Part shown: positions 42,583-53,545 of the stretch, in pieces
Position numbering within the stretch: position 1 is the stretch's first letter
Layout of the letters: each line of letters opens with the position of its first letter
Assembly: GCA_021847105.1 (NCBI GenBank)
Contig: JAJZUT010000002.1
Coordinates: forward strand, 124,001-188,000
Reading direction: 5' to 3'
Length of the DNA stretch: 64,000 nucleotides
DNA from: Pseudomonadota bacterium
GTDB taxonomy: Bacteria; Pseudomonadota; Gammaproteobacteria; Steroidobacterales; Steroidobacteraceae
Program-made: the position numbers and the translations under genes
The notes under the pieces: generated by a model
The model's database searches: none
Told to the model about the DNA's origin: nothing
The model's input: the letters and a program-made list of their open reading frames with translations, nothing else

Positions 42583-45290
42583 GCCTGCGGCTCTCGCGTC
42601 GGCAGAGTGAATTCGAACCGAGCACCACCGGAGTCGCGCCGGCGTGCCACGATCTCCCCGCCGTGCGCCCGGACGATCGCTCGGCAGATGGCGAGCCCCA
42701 ACCCGGCGCCCGCGACCGCTCCCTCGCCGCTGCCACGCTGGAACTTCTCGAACAGCCGCTCCGGATCGCCCTCAGGCAGCCCTGATCCCTCGTCTTCGAC
42801 CACGACGCGCAGCACGGCGCCCTCGTTCCCTGCCGATACCCAGGCATGTGTGCCGGGCGGGGTGTATTTGGCGATGTTGTCGAACAGGTTCACGAACACC
42901 TGCACGATCAGCCCGGCATCCACGTGCACCGGGGGCAAATCCTGGGGCAGACGCAGCTCAATCGGGTGGTCCGGCAGACGGACCTCGATGTGGCGCAGTG
43001 CGGCGCCAGCCAGATCCTCGACGCTCTGCCAATCCCGGCGCAGCGGCACCTGCCCGGACTGGAACCGCATCAGGTCGAGCACATTGGAGACGAGTTCGGA
43101 CATTTCGCGCGCCTTCTGTTCGATCGATGCGGCAAGTGCGCGGCGGCGGCTTGGATTGAGCACCTCGCCGCGCTCGGTGAGCGTGCTCGCCGCGCCCACC
43201 ATCACTGCGAGCGGGGTGCGCAGGTCGTGCGAGATGGAAGCGAGCAGTGTGTTGCGCAAACTCTCGCGCTCGGCCGCCAGGCTCGATGCCTGGGCCGCAT
43301 CGGCGAAGCGTGCGCGCTCGAGCGCGAGTCCTATTTGTCCGGCAAAAGTGTCGAGCAGTTGACTCTGCTCCGGCAGCAGCACCCGGCGCGCGTTGGTCGG
43401 CAGCACCGCGAGCACACCGGTCGCGCGCTCCTCATCGCCCAGCGGAACGTACAGCGCCGGCGTTGCCGGCAGTGTGTCCGAACCCAATCCGGCGCGTCGG
43501 CCGTGATCGTTGACCCACTGCGCCACCGCGAGATCCGCGCCGCGCAGCGAGCTGTCCTGCGGCTCCCCGCGCGGCAGCCGCAACTTGCCCTCCGTGTCCG
43601 GCAACAGCACGACCGCGCGGCAGGAGAACACTTCGGCCACGTGGCGCACGGCCACTGTCGCCATGTTCTCGATGCCACGCGTGACGGCGAGCTCGCGACT
43701 CATTGCGTACAATGCTGCGGTGCGCCGCTCCCGCGCACCGGCGACCCGCGTCTGCTGACGCACATTGGCGGTCAGGCGAGCAATGACCAGTCCGATCGTC
43801 AGCATGGCGGCAAACGTGATGAAATACTGCGCGTCTGAAACCGCAATCGTGAAGCGCGGCGGTACGAAGAAGAAATCAAACGCGAGCACATTGAGCACGG
43901 CCGTCAGCGCCGAGGGGCCGCGGCCGAGCCGCAGTCCTGCCACGGTCACCCCGAGCAGGTAGACCATCGCGAGGTTGGAGAGCTCGAATTTCGGGTACAT
44001 GAGAAAGGCGAGCGCGGTGCTGAGTGCGCTCACCCCGGCAGCCCCGCCGTAGCGCTCCCACGAAAACGTGCTCTGCGTCCCGCCGACGGTCATCTGCGCC
44101 GAGGGGGCCGGTCGGGCGGCGCCTGCGCCTGCGGGGGCGACCACGATGACATCGAAACCGCGCGCTTGCCTGACGAGGAGAGTCGACGTCGAGGCGCGCA
44201 CCCAGGAGCGCCAGCCACGTCGCTTCGGCGAGCCGACCAGCACGCGGGTGGCCCGTCGTGTCTGCGCGTACTCCAGCAGCGCAACGGCGGCCGACGGTCC
44301 ATCCAGGGTCACGGTTTCTGCCCCGAGCGATTCCGCAAGACGCAGTACCGCGATGCGTCGGTTCCGCTCCTGCTCCGAGAGGCGCAGCAGCGCCGGGGTC
44401 TCCACGTACACGACGCTCCAGCCTGCCGCGAGCGCATCGGCCATACGCTTTCCGGTGCGCACCAGCTGTTCGGCCTGCTCATCCGGTCCCACTGCCACCA
44501 GTATCCGCTCTCCGGCGATGCGCCGGCGCGCGCGCTCCGGTTGCAGCTCACGCGATGCGGCCTCGACACGTTCGGCCACCCGGCGCAACGCGATCTCGCG
44601 CAGCGCCATCAGGTTGGTACGGCGGAAAAACCGTTCGGCAGCCGTCGCGACCGCGTCCGAGACATACACCTTGCCGGCGTGTAAGCGTGCCAGGAGATCG
44701 TCCGCCGGCAGGTCGATCAACTCGATGGCATCGGCATCATCAAACACATGATCGGGCAGAGTCTCGCTCTGGCGCACGCCGGTGGTTTGGTAGATCAGAT
44801 CATTGAGACTCTCCAGGTGCTGGACGTTGACCGTGGTCCAGACATTGATGCCTGCGGCCAGCAGTTCCTCGACGTCCTGCCAGCGCTTCGGATGCCGAGG
44901 CTGCGGCACGCCGCCGATCAGGTTGGAGTGCGCCAGCTCATCGACCAGCAGGATCTGCGGGTGCCGCCCGAGCGCGGCATCGAGATCGAACTCCTGGCGC
45001 ACGATGCCGCGATAGCTGACCGCAAGGGTGGGCAGCCGGTCGAGCCCCTCGGCCAGCTGCTCGGTCTCGGTCCGGCCATGGGGCTCGAGGTAGCCAATGA
45101 CCACATCAGTCCCCGATGCCTGCTCGGACTGCGCGGCCTGCAGCATCGAGTACGTTTTGCCCACCCCCGCCGAGGCACCGAAGAAGATGCGCAGCTTGCC
45201 ACGCCGAGCACGAGCTTCCTCGGCTTGCACACGCGCGAGGAGCGCCTGCGGATCGGGCCGCCGCTCTGCCGTCGGCGTCGGTGCACTCAT
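42579..45290 (-). CDS. kdpD: Kdp operon sensor histidine kinase
   Basis: A 903-aa KdpD of full length. The N-terminal KdpD domain has Walker A GASAGVGKT. It is followed by a Usp-like domain (around ERILVAVGPDEQAEQLV), four membrane helices (about 395-500), a GAF domain, HisKA with the phospho-His in SISHDLRTP, and a C-terminal HATPase. It senses K+ limitation and phosphorylates KdpE. It starts 7 bases after kdpC. Confidence 0.97.
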   Translation of the reverse strand: MSAPTPTAERRPDPQALLARVQAEEARARRGKLRIFFGASAGVGKTYSMLQAAQSEQASGTDVVIGYLEPHGRTETEQLAEGLDRLPTLAVSYRGIVRQEFDLDAALGRHPQILLVDELAHSNLIGGVPQPRHPKRWQDVEELLAAGINVWTTVNVQHLESLNDLIYQTTGVRQSETLPDHVFDDADAIELIDLPADDLLARLHAGKVYVSDAVATAAERFFRRTNLMALREIALRRVAERVEAASRELQPERARRRIAGERILVAVGPDEQAEQLVRTGKRMADALAAGWSVVYVETPALLRLSEQERNRRIAVLRLAESLGAETVTLDGPSAAVALLEYAQTRRATRVLVGSPKRRGWRSWVRASTSTLLVRQARGFDVIVVAPAGAGAARPAPSAQMTVGGTQSTFSWERYGGAAGVSALSTALAFLMYPKFELSNLAMVYLLGVTVAGLRLGRGPSALTAVLNVLAFDFFFVPPRFTIAVSDAQYFITFAAMLTIGLVIARLTANVRQQTRVAGARERRTAALYAMSRELAVTRGIENMATVAVRHVAEVFSCRAVVLLPDTEGKLRLPRGEPQDSSLRGADLAVAQWVNDHGRRAGLGSDTLPATPALYVPLGDEERATGVLAVLPTNARRVLLPEQSQLLDTFAGQIGLALERARFADAAQASSLAAERESLRNTLLASISHDLRTPLAVMVGAASTLTERGEVLNPSRRRALAASIEQKAREMSELVSNVLDLMRFQSGQVPLRRDWQSVEDLAGAALRHIEVRLPDHPIELRLPQDLPPVHVDAGLIVQVFVNLFDNIAKYTPPGTHAWVSAGNEGAVLRVVVEDEGSGLPEGDPERLFEKFQRGSGEGAVAGAGLGLAICRAIVRAHGGEIVARRRDSGGARFEFTLPTREPQA

Positions 45291-45297
45291 CGGGACA

Positions 45298-45870
45298 TTA
45301 TTTCATGGCGTCGAGCGCCAGATTGAGCTCAAGCACATTGACTCGAGGGTCGCCCAGCACCCCCAGCTCCCCGCCGCGCGCGTGTGCGCCGATCAGGGCC
45401 CGGACCTGCGCCACGCTCAAGCCCCGGGCGCGGGCGACCCGGGGGGCCTGGTAGTAAGCCGCCGCAAGACTGATATCCGGATCAAGACCACTCGCCGAGG
45501 CGGTGACCAGATCGACCGGGATGGCGTCTGGGGTGCCCGGATCGGCAGCCCGCAGTACCGCGATGCGCGCCTTCACCGCGGCGATCAGCGTCGGGCTCAG
45601 GGGTCCGAGATTCGAGCCGCCCGAATCCAACGCGTTGTACGGCTGAGGGGTGGTGGCCGACGGCCGGCTCCAGAAATACTGTGGCGCACTGAATGGCTGG
45701 CCGATCAGGCGTGAGCCGATGAACACACCGTGGCGCTTGAGCAGACTGCCGTTCGCCTGCCAGGGGAACACCACCTGGGCCACAGCCGTGACCACCAGCG
45801 GATAGAACACCCCGGTCATCAGGGTCAGCACCACCAGCAGAGTCAACGCAGGTCGGAATATGCCTTTCAT
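45298..45870 (-). CDS. kdpC: K+-transporting ATPase subunit C
   Basis: A 190-aa KdpC with one N-terminal membrane helix ([17 protein letters not shown]) and the conserved periplasmic part ([30 protein letters not shown]). It stabilises and assists KdpA/KdpB. It lies 9 bases after kdpB and 7 before kdpD. Confidence 0.97.
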   Translation of the reverse strand: MKGIFRPALTLLVVLTLMTGVFYPLVVTAVAQVVFPWQANGSLLKRHGVFIGSRLIGQPFSAPQYFWSRPSATTPQPYNALDSGGSNLGPLSPTLIAAVKARIAVLRAADPGTPDAIPVDLVTASASGLDPDISLAAAYYQAPRVARARGLSVAQVRALIGAHARGGELGVLGDPRVNVLELNLALDAMK

Positions 45871-45879
45871 AGCGCCACC

Positions 45880-47943
45880 TCAGGTCAGATGCAACAGCGC
45901 GAGACCCATATCGATCAGCTTGATGCCGATGAACGGCACGACGATGCCACCCAGACCGTAGAGCAGCAGATTGCGTCGCAACAGAGTCTCGGCGCCAAGA
46001 GGGCGGTACCGCACACCCTTCAACGCGAGAGGTATGAGTCCGATGATGATGAGCGCATTGAAAATCACCGCCGAGAGAATCGCCGAGAAGGGACTCGTGA
46101 GGCGCATGATGTTGAGCGCGTTCAGCTGCGGATAGGTGGTCGCGAAGGCCGCCGGAATGATGGCAAAGTACTTGGCGATGTCGTTCGCGATACTGAACGT
46201 CGTGAGCGAGCCGCGCGTCATCAACATCTGTTTGCCGGTTTCCACCACCTCGATGAGCTTGGTGGGGTTGGAATCGAGATCGACCATGTTGCCCGCTTCC
46301 TTGGCCGCCTGTGTCCCTGAGTTCATCGCGACAGCGACGTCGGCCTGGGCGAGCGCCGGAGCATCGTTGGTGCCATCTCCCGTCATGGCCACCAGTCGCC
46401 CCTCTGCCTGGTGCGCGCGAATGAGATTCAACTTCGCTTCGGGGGTTGCTTCGGCGAGAAAATCATCGACGCCCGCCTCGGCGGCAATTGCGGCGGCGGT
46501 GAGTGGATTGTCACCGGTGATCATGATCGTCTTGATGCCCATCCGCCGTAGCTCACCGAAGCGCTCCTTGATGCCGCCCTTGACGATGTCCTTCAGCTCG
46601 ATCACGCCCAGCACCTCGGGGCCATCGCTCACCAGCAGCGGCGTACTGCCCCGGCGCGCCACCTCCTGCACGGTAGCGAGCAGCGCCTTTGGAAAGCCTT
46701 GTCCAAGGGACTCGATGTGCTTGCGGATGGCATCCACCGCACCCTTGCGGATCTGCCGATCGCCGATGTCGACGCCGCTCATGCGCGTATGGGCAGAAAA
46801 CGGAACGAACGTTCCCTGCAGCGCAGTCAGATCCCGCTCGCGCAGCTTGAAGCGCTGCTTGGCGAGCACGACGATGCTGCGCCCCTCGGGGGTTTCATCG
46901 GCGAACGAAGCCAGCTGCGCAGCACCGGCGAGCGTCTCCTCGCTCACCCCGGCGGCCGCAATGAATGCAGCGGCCTGACGGTTGCCGAGCGTGATGGTGC
47001 CGGTCTTATCGAGCAGCAGCACATCGACGTCCCCCGCCGCCTCGACCGCCCGGCCCGAGGTCGCAATCACGTTGGCCTGCATCATTCGGCTCATGCCGGC
47101 GACACCGATTGCAGAGAGCAGTCCGCCAATCGTGGTCGGAATGAGGCACACGAGCAGCGCGATGAGCGCCGTGATCGTGACTGGAGTGCCGAGTTTCGTG
47201 ACCTCTACGCCGTACTGGGAAAATGGCAGTAATGTGGCGGTTGCGAGCAGAAACACCAAAGTGAGGGCCACCAGCAGAATGGTGAGGGCAATCTCATTGG
47301 GGGTTTTCTGGCGCTTTGCGCCTTCGACCATTGCGATCATGCGGTCGATGAACGTCTCGCCGGGATTGACCGAGATGCGCACGACGATCCAGTCGGACAG
47401 TACGCGCGTGCCACCGGTCACGGACGAGAAGTCACCGCCCGATTCGCGAATGACCGGCGCGGACTCACCGGTGATGGCGCTCTCGTCCACCGATGCCGCC
47501 CCTTCGATCACCTCGCCATCGCCAGGAATGAAATCTCCCGCCGCGACCAACACGACGTCGCCCCGGCGCAGCGCGTCGGCACGAACCGCCGTGAAGCGCG
47601 CGCGATCGGTCGGATCCGAGAGGCGTTTGGCTTCCACGGCCTGCTTCAGTCCCTTCAGGCTGGCCGCCTGCGCCTTGCTGCGCCCTTCGGCGAGCGCCTC
47701 GGCGAAATTCGCGAACAACACGGTGAACCACAACCACACCGCGATGCTGAAGATGAACCAGGCGGGCGCTTCGCCGTGCCCGTCCAGCGCCTGCACCCAA
47801 AGACCGGTGGTGAGTATGCTGCCCAGGTACACCACGAACATGACCGGATTGCGCCACTGCACGCGCGGATCGAGCTTGCGCAGCGCATCGAGAATCGCCG
47901 GCGCAAGCAGCGAACGGTCGAACATGGAAAGCCTGCGACGCAT
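45880..47943 (-). CDS. kdpB: K+-transporting ATPase subunit B (P-type ATPase)
   Basis: A 687-aa P-type ATPase. The phosphorylated Asp is D312 in [10 protein letters not shown], the actuator motif is AITGESAPV, and the hinge is [12 protein letters not shown]. It couples ATP hydrolysis to K+ import through KdpA. Two starts are possible (47943 and 47925); the first is nearly adjacent to the kdpA stop. It contains no heavy-metal-binding domain, as expected for KdpB. Confidence 0.98.
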   Translation of the reverse strand: MRRRLSMFDRSLLAPAILDALRKLDPRVQWRNPVMFVVYLGSILTTGLWVQALDGHGEAPAWFIFSIAVWLWFTVLFANFAEALAEGRSKAQAASLKGLKQAVEAKRLSDPTDRARFTAVRADALRRGDVVLVAAGDFIPGDGEVIEGAASVDESAITGESAPVIRESGGDFSSVTGGTRVLSDWIVVRISVNPGETFIDRMIAMVEGAKRQKTPNEIALTILLVALTLVFLLATATLLPFSQYGVEVTKLGTPVTITALIALLVCLIPTTIGGLLSAIGVAGMSRMMQANVIATSGRAVEAAGDVDVLLLDKTGTITLGNRQAAAFIAAAGVSEETLAGAAQLASFADETPEGRSIVVLAKQRFKLRERDLTALQGTFVPFSAHTRMSGVDIGDRQIRKGAVDAIRKHIESLGQGFPKALLATVQEVARRGSTPLLVSDGPEVLGVIELKDIVKGGIKERFGELRRMGIKTIMITGDNPLTAAAIAAEAGVDDFLAEATPEAKLNLIRAHQAEGRLVAMTGDGTNDAPALAQADVAVAMNSGTQAAKEAGNMVDLDSNPTKLIEVVETGKQMLMTRGSLTTFSIANDIAKYFAIIPAAFATTYPQLNALNIMRLTSPFSAILSAVIFNALIIIGLIPLALKGVRYRPLGAETLLRRNLLLYGLGGIVVPFIGIKLIDMGLALLHLT

Positions 47944-47944
47944 A

Positions 47945-49726
47945 TCAGTGGCTCCAGAGCATCAGGTGCTCGACGATCGGCCCGAGCGCAAGCGCCGGCA
48001 CGAAGGTGAGCGCACCGACCAGCAGCACCGTGCCGATGAGCAGCGCAATGAAGGTCGCACCATGGGTCGGCATCGTGCCGGCCGAGACGGGAATGCGCTT
48101 CTTGGCGGCGAGCGAACCGGCGACGGCGAGCACCGCGACGATCGGCCAGAAGCGCCCAAGCCACATCACTATGGCGAGTGCGATGTTGAAAAATGGCGTG
48201 TCAGCATTGATGCCCGCGAACGCGCTGCCGTTGTTGTTGCCGGCAGAGGTAAACGCGTAGAGGATCTCGGAGAAGCCGTGCGGCCCCGGATTTGACACGC
48301 CGGCACGGCCGGCCGCCACGCTCACCGCCACGGCCGTACCGAGCAGGACAATGAAGGGCATGACGAGAATGGCGATGGCGCTCATCTTCATCTCGAACGC
48401 CTCGATTTTCTTGCCGAGATACTCCGGAGTACGGCCAATCATCAGCCCGGCGATGAACACCCCGATGATGGCGAAGATCAGCATCGAGTACAGACCCGCC
48501 CCCACCCCGCCGAACACGACCTCGCCGAGCATCATGTCGAGCAACGGCACCATGCCGCCGAGCGGCAGGTAGGAGTCGTGCATCGAATTCACCGCACCGG
48601 TGGAGGTGACGGTCGTCAGCGTGGCGAACAGCGTCGAGCCGGCAATGCCGAAGCGCACTTCCTTGCCTTCCATGTTGCCACCACTTTGCTGCGCATTCGG
48701 CAACTGATCCACGCCGAGCGCGGCGAATTGCGGGTTACCCCGCTGCTCGATGTGATTGCACACCGCGTACAGACCGACGAACAGGATCACCATGGCGGTC
48801 AAGACCGCCCAGCCCTGACGGGTATCGCCGACCATGAAGCCGAAGGTATAGGTGAGCGCCGCGGGGATGAGCACGATGGCCAGCATCTCGAGCAGGTTCG
48901 TGAACGCGTTGGGGTTCTCGAACGGATGTGCCGAATTGGCGTTGAAGAAGCCGCCGCCGTTGGTACCGAGCTCCTTGATCGCCTCCTGGGAAGCAACCGG
49001 CCCCATCGGCAGCGTCTGGGTGTCGGTCGTGACGGTTTGGATGACCGGCTCGCCGGCGGCATCCATGTGCTGCTGCCGGTAGGTGACCGGCTGCAGCAAC
49101 GTGACGCTCTGGTAGCGGCTGAAATTCTGGATGGCGCCCTGACTGACGAGTGCGATCGCGACCACGGTGGCAATCGGCATCAGCACATAGAGCGTAACGC
49201 GCGTGAGGTCCACCCAGAAGTTGCCGATGGTGCGTGCACTGTGGCGCGCGAGTCCGCGGATCAGCGCCACGGCCACGACGATGCCGGTTGCGGCCGAGAG
49301 GAAGTTCTGTACGGCAAGACCGGCCATCTGAGTCAGATAGCTCATCGTGGTCTCAGGCGTATAGCTCTGCCAGTTGGTGTTCGTGACGAAGCTCACGGCG
49401 GTGTTAAATGCCGAATCGGCCGGCGGAGCGGTGAAGTGCTGGGGATTGAGCGGCAGCCAGTACTGCAGGCGCTGCAGGGCGTAGAGGAGCAACACTCCAA
49501 GCGCGTTGAAGACGAGCAGGGCGGTCGCGTAGGTCTTCCAGTCCATCTGACCGGCCGGATCGACGCCGCAAAGGCGATAAATCAGCGCCTCGAGGCGCCT
49601 GCCCGCCCCGAGCCCCGCGATCGGCTCGCCTTCGACGATGTGGGCCATGTACAGCCCGAGCGGTCTCACCGCGAGCAGCGCGACCGCCAGAAACAGAGCG
49701 AGAAGCCCCCAGGACTGTGCGGTCAT
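47945..49726 (-). CDS. kdpA: K+-transporting ATPase subunit A
   Basis: A 593-aa membrane channel subunit with about ten helices and four selectivity-filter-type segments ([46 protein letters not shown]). The ATG at 49726 shares its first base with the kdpF stop (TGATG), and GGAGAAG precedes it. In-frame codons further upstream overlap kdpF and are rejected. Confidence 0.98.
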   Translation of the reverse strand: MTAQSWGLLALFLAVALLAVRPLGLYMAHIVEGEPIAGLGAGRRLEALIYRLCGVDPAGQMDWKTYATALLVFNALGVLLLYALQRLQYWLPLNPQHFTAPPADSAFNTAVSFVTNTNWQSYTPETTMSYLTQMAGLAVQNFLSAATGIVVAVALIRGLARHSARTIGNFWVDLTRVTLYVLMPIATVVAIALVSQGAIQNFSRYQSVTLLQPVTYRQQHMDAAGEPVIQTVTTDTQTLPMGPVASQEAIKELGTNGGGFFNANSAHPFENPNAFTNLLEMLAIVLIPAALTYTFGFMVGDTRQGWAVLTAMVILFVGLYAVCNHIEQRGNPQFAALGVDQLPNAQQSGGNMEGKEVRFGIAGSTLFATLTTVTSTGAVNSMHDSYLPLGGMVPLLDMMLGEVVFGGVGAGLYSMLIFAIIGVFIAGLMIGRTPEYLGKKIEAFEMKMSAIAILVMPFIVLLGTAVAVSVAAGRAGVSNPGPHGFSEILYAFTSAGNNNGSAFAGINADTPFFNIALAIVMWLGRFWPIVAVLAVAGSLAAKKRIPVSAGTMPTHGATFIALLIGTVLLVGALTFVPALALGPIVEHLMLWSH

Positions 49727-49815
49727 CAAAACTTCTCCGGCTTGAAGAGCGCGAAGAGCAAGTAACCGGTCAAGGCGAGAGCCAGCAGCCCGCTGATGAT
49801 CTGTGCGCCGCTCAT
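49726..49815 (-). CDS. kdpF: KdpF small membrane subunit, 29 aa
   Basis: This 29-codon frame encodes MSGAQIISGLLALALTGYLL and ends FALFKPEKF, the typical KdpF single helix with the (L/K)KPExF tail. KdpF stabilises the KdpABC complex. Its stop overlaps the kdpA start (TGATG) and its start overlaps the stop of another small frame (ATGA). It is too short for routine gene callers. Confidence 0.93.
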   Translation of the reverse strand: MSGAQIISGLLALALTGYLLFALFKPEKF

Positions 49816-49907
49816 GGTGAGCCCCCGCCGCGAGCGATCGCCCAGACGATGGCGTGGGTGAGTCCGTAAAGCACGGCAATCATCAGGATGAACTCAAGGT
49901 CTGCCAT
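49812..49907 (-). CDS. 31-aa membrane peptide upstream of kdpF
   Basis: The frame encodes MADLEFILMIAVLYGLTHAI and ends VWAIARGGGSP: one hydrophobic helix with a charged exit. GGAG lies 8 bases before the ATG, and its TGA overlaps the kdpF ATG, so translation is coupled. Similar tiny unnamed membrane ORFs precede kdpF in many kdp operons. It is probably an accessory of the Kdp complex, but its role is unproven. Confidence 0.75.
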   Translation of the reverse strand: MADLEFILMIAVLYGLTHAIVWAIARGGGSP

Positions 49908-50021
49908 GGCAATGTCTCCGCCGGTGCAGGACTGGAACTGCAGCTGCCATGTACCCTAGCGTGCCGGATGTGAGCGACGGGTTAAGAAAGGCGCTGGTGT
50001 CGGCTGTGCCGCTGACGGACA

Positions 50022-50939
50022 ATGCGCGCCACCATGTCCCACGCTGCATATCAGGGCTTTGCCGCGCTGCGCCCCGGCGCACGGGTCGCAGCCGTGGCGC
50101 CGGCCGGACCGTTCGATCGGGGCGCCCTCGAGGCGGGCCTAGCGGTACTTGGCGCGCGCTATGCGGTGCAGTTTGAGCCCGAAATCTTCTCTCGGCAGCG
50201 CTATCTGGCCGGCGACGATGCGCGCCGGCTGGCCGAACTCACCGCGGCGCTGCGCGACCCGCAGATCGAGGCGGTGTTCTGTGCCCGCGGTGGCTACGGC
50301 ACCATGCGGCTGCTCCCCGGGCTGGATCGCATCGTGCCAGCAGCGAAGCCGCTCATTGGCTTTTCGGATATCACGGCCCTGCACGCGTGGATGCAACGCG
50401 CCGGACAGATCAGCATCCACGGTCCGGTGCTGACCCAACTCGGCAGACTCGACGCGCACACCCACGAGCGGCTGTTCGCTCTGCTCGAGGGAACCGCGCC
50501 GGCCGCACCACTGCAGGGCAGCGACACCTACGTTGGCGGGAGCGCCGAAGGACCGCTGCTCGGCGGCACGCTGGCCGTGCTGTCACGGCTGGTTGGAACT
50601 CCGTTTCTGCCGTCGCTCGAGGGCTCGATACTGCTGCTCGAGGATGTCGGGGAGCGCCCCTACCGGGTCGATCGGATGTGGACGCATCTGATGCTGGCCG
50701 GAGTGCTGCGTGGGGTACGGGGCATCGTGCTCGGCTCATTCACGGGTTGCGAGGAGCGGGATGCCGACTACGGCTGCGCCGATGTGCTGCGCGAGCTGGC
50801 TGGCGCAACCGGCGTGCCATGCGCGGCAGGCTTTCCGATAGGCCACGGCGAGCGCAATGAGGCGGTTCCCCTCGGTGTTCGGGTCCGACTCGATGCGGGC
50901 GCACAGACTCTGACATTCCTGCAGAGCGCAGCGCGATAA
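50022..50939 (+). CDS. LD-carboxypeptidase (S66 family)
   Basis: A 305-aa cytoplasmic serine peptidase that trims the terminal D-Ala from recycled murein tetrapeptides. The nucleophile is the Ser in IGFSDITALHAW, the Glu lies in LLEDVGERPYR and the His in GFPIGHGERNE, the S66 triad. GGYGTMRLLPGLD is also conserved. ATGs at 50022 and 50034 are both possible. It is divergent from the kdp operon. Confidence 0.94.
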   Translation: MRATMSHAAYQGFAALRPGARVAAVAPAGPFDRGALEAGLAVLGARYAVQFEPEIFSRQRYLAGDDARRLAELTAALRDPQIEAVFCARGGYGTMRLLPGLDRIVPAAKPLIGFSDITALHAWMQRAGQISIHGPVLTQLGRLDAHTHERLFALLEGTAPAAPLQGSDTYVGGSAEGPLLGGTLAVLSRLVGTPFLPSLEGSILLLEDVGERPYRVDRMWTHLMLAGVLRGVRGIVLGSFTGCEERDADYGCADVLRELAGATGVPCAAGFPIGHGERNEAVPLGVRVRLDAGAQTLTFLQSAAR

Positions 50940-51015
50940 TCCGGCTGCGCCCTACCGCAACGGTCCCGATTGCTGCAGGATACGAACTCGTCCCTGCTGC
51001 ACGAGCCGAAAGCCT

Positions 51016-51651
51016 ATGCCCTCGCTTGCTGATATCGAACGGATCCTGCGACTCTCGCCGGTCATGCCGGTCGTGGTCATCGAAGAGCCTGCCCTCGCCC
51101 CGGATCTAGCGCGTGCGCTGCTGCGGGGCGGATTACGCGTCATCGAAGTGACCCTGCGGACCCCGGCGGCACTCGATGCCATCGAAGCAATCGCGCGGGC
51201 AGTGCCGGACATCGCGGTGGGGGCCGGAACGGTGCTCAAGGTGGAAGAGCTGCGCGCGGCGGCCAATGCCGGTGCCACATTCGCGATTTCCCCGGGGGCA
51301 ACCCCGGAGCTGCTCGAAGCCGGCGTGCATGCGCCGATTCCCTATCTGCCTGCCGTGGCAAGCGCCTCGGAGTTGATGCAGGGGCTTGCTCACGGCTATC
51401 ACTGCTTCAAGTTCTTTCCCGCGGGCCCCGCCGGCGGGCCCGCCATGCTCAAGGCGTTCGCCGGACCGTTCCCCCAGGCGCGTTTCTGCCCGACCGGCGG
51501 CATCACCCCGGAGACCGTTGGCACGTACCTGAAGCTCCCGAACGTGCTGTGCGCGGGGGGGTCGTGGCTTGCGCCAGCCGATGCCCTTGCCGCACGCGAC
51601 TGGCAGCGGATCGAGTCGCTGGCCGCGACGGCAGCGGCGGCGAGAACTTGA
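51016..51651 (+). CDS. eda: KDPG/KHG aldolase
   Basis: A 211-aa class I aldolase of the Entner-Doudoroff pathway that splits 2-keto-3-deoxy-6-phosphogluconate to pyruvate and glyceraldehyde-3-phosphate. It has the catalytic Glu in VIEVTLRTP, the Schiff-base Lys in CFKFFPA, and the GGI(T)P phosphate site (TGGITPE). No edd or zwf lies nearby, so this is an isolated eda. Confidence 0.96.
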   Translation: MPSLADIERILRLSPVMPVVVIEEPALAPDLARALLRGGLRVIEVTLRTPAALDAIEAIARAVPDIAVGAGTVLKVEELRAAANAGATFAISPGATPELLEAGVHAPIPYLPAVASASELMQGLAHGYHCFKFFPAGPAGGPAMLKAFAGPFPQARFCPTGGITPETVGTYLKLPNVLCAGGSWLAPADALAARDWQRIESLAATAAAART

Positions 51652-51697
51652 GGGCCCCGCGCGCGGTCCAATTGCCAGCGTCACGATCCTTCCATTT

Positions 51698-52444
51698 ATG
51701 CTCACCCCGCCCTCGCGCGTACGGTACCTGTGCGCGGTGCTCCTGGCCGGCACGCTGAGCGCGTGCGCCTCGCAACGGCTGAACGCCGTTGCGCCGGCAA
51801 AGGCGCCGCCGCTCGCCGGCAGTTGGACGCTCGACTCGGCGCACAGTGAACACATCGACGCGGCGGTGTTGAGTCTGCAGCAGCAGCTGCACAAGCTCAT
51901 GCTCAAGGCACACCACGCGGCCCGTGCCGCCCAATCGACACCGGCACGCCCCAGCGAGAGCGATCGGAGGCGGCGAGACGCAGATCACGATGAAGGTGGC
52001 CGTCCGGCAGGCGCTCCGGCTGGCACCGCGCAGGTGCAGGAACCGGCGGTCGAGGTGAGCGCGCCCCTGCTCGGCGCCACCTGGGTGCGCGAATTCGTCG
52101 CGCACGTCCCGGTCGGCACCTATCTCGGCATCGGCCTGACCCCCGGTCTGTTCACGCTGCGCAGCGCCGGAGGCGTGCAGCAGTGCACGCTCGGCGTGCG
52201 CGCCGCCGTGGCGTTCGGTCACGGCGGCGCGGACCAGACCTGCGGTTGGCGAGGACGGGATTTCCTGATCGAGCTGCAGCCCCTGATCGGGCCGCGCCTG
52301 AGTGAGCGTTTTGCGCTCGGACCGGATTCTGAGCTCACGATGACGCTGCACTTGAGTGGCCACGGAATCGACGTGCGACTCATCCGCCGCTATCGGCGCA
52401 CGCCGAACGCGACACCGCCGGTGCTGCTGCCGACCAGCGATTAG
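51698..52444 (+). CDS. Putative lipoprotein, 248 aa
   Basis: The protein begins with a lipoprotein signal (LLAGTLSAC, lipobox LSAC). A helical region is followed by a Ser/Arg/Asp-rich low-complexity stretch (about 70-110) and a beta-rich C-terminal domain (HVPVGTYLGIGLTPGLF; GCDQTCGW-like GGADQTCGW). I recognise no family. It starts 46 bases after eda and converges with the rhomboid gene (9-base gap). The frame is open upstream into eda; the ATG at 51698 is chosen for the signal sequence. Confidence 0.7.
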   Translation: MLTPPSRVRYLCAVLLAGTLSACASQRLNAVAPAKAPPLAGSWTLDSAHSEHIDAAVLSLQQQLHKLMLKAHHAARAAQSTPARPSESDRRRRDADHDEGGRPAGAPAGTAQVQEPAVEVSAPLLGATWVREFVAHVPVGTYLGIGLTPGLFTLRSAGGVQQCTLGVRAAVAFGHGGADQTCGWRGRDFLIELQPLIGPRLSERFALGPDSELTMTLHLSGHGIDVRLIRRYRRTPNATPPVLLPTSD

Positions 52445-52453
52445 GGTTCCCGT

Positions 52454-53377
52454 CTAGGCCAGTGCACGTGCCCACGCAACGGTCATGATCAGCGTGGCTG
52501 CCAGCCCCGGCAGCCACTGCGGGATACGCTCGAGGCGGCGGTCGAGCACCGGCCAGGCAAGCGCCCAGCCGAACAGTCCGCCAAAGGCGAATCCGAGCAG
52601 GTGCGCCATGACGTCAGTATGCTTGCCCGCAGTGCCCAGCCAGGCAAGCAGCACGACGCCGGCCCCGAGGGGGATCCAGCGGCGCAGCCACCTGGGCTCC
52701 GCGCCGCGACCGGTCCACCAGGTGTGTGCGGCCATCATCCCGAGGGCCGCGAATACCGCGGTCGAGGCTCCCGCTGAGCGATACCATGGAGGACCGATCC
52801 ACCCCTCGAGCAGGTTGGCGAGCCCGGCGCCGAGGACGATGAGCAGCCAGGCGATACCGACTCCGAGCTGGCGACCGGCGAGGTAGCCGAACCACACCCC
52901 GACGAGCAGATTGCCCGCGAGATGGGGCCCACTCAGGTGCAGCGTCAGGCACGTCCACGCGCGCCACCACTGGCCGCTGCGCACCGCGACGCCGTACAGA
53001 TCACCCCGATTGAACGCATCGAGTCGCACCAGACCATTGGAGAGTGCATAGGCGACACCCAGCAGCCACGCCGCGTACGCGACACAGCCGGCCCAGGCGT
53101 GGCGGAAAAGATGCGGCGGCGGGGGCAGCGCGTGTGGCTGCGCACGGTTCTCGCGCTCGTACTGTTCCAGGTGCACGCCCGCCGGACCGACGTCGCTCGC
53201 CGCAACCTGCAGGACGAAGACACCCTGGAAGGCGATCACCTGGCTCGGTATGCCCACCGCGGCCAGCATAAACGCCCGCTCGTCGCACGCGCGGCGACGG
53301 CGGGAGCGATAGACCTCGATGTCCAGCTCAGCAGCGCCATCCAGCGCCACGGAAGCCCCCGCGTCACGCTCTCCCAT
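52454..53377 (-). CDS. Rhomboid-family intramembrane serine protease
   Basis: A 307-aa protein with a soluble N-terminal domain of about 100 residues (YRSRRRRACDERAFMLAAVG) followed by six membrane helices. The catalytic Ser is in SAGASTAVFAALG and the His in MAHLLGFAFGG. HLSGPHLAGNLLVG is the helix-2 His-Asn region. Rhomboids cleave membrane helices; the target is unknown. The start is uncertain: the frame is open to 53470, and ATGs at 53377 and 53392 are candidates. Confidence 0.85.
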   Translation of the reverse strand: MGERDAGASVALDGAAELDIEVYRSRRRRACDERAFMLAAVGIPSQVIAFQGVFVLQVAASDVGPAGVHLEQYERENRAQPHALPPPPHLFRHAWAGCVAYAAWLLGVAYALSNGLVRLDAFNRGDLYGVAVRSGQWWRAWTCLTLHLSGPHLAGNLLVGVWFGYLAGRQLGVGIAWLLIVLGAGLANLLEGWIGPPWYRSAGASTAVFAALGMMAAHTWWTGRGAEPRWLRRWIPLGAGVVLLAWLGTAGKHTDVMAHLLGFAFGGLFGWALAWPVLDRRLERIPQWLPGLAATLIMTVAWARALA

Positions 53378-53545
53378 GGGCCCATGATCGCACATCGGCC
53401 TCGGCAGACGGGCGATGGCGTCGCCGGCAGCGACGAGCATGCCTCGACCGCAGGCCGGGCTGCGGCGCACTTGTACCTATGGCCGACCGTGGGTTCTTGC
53501 TCCATCATGTCGTAGGCCGCGTCCGGCGGCCTTTGGACCGATGGC

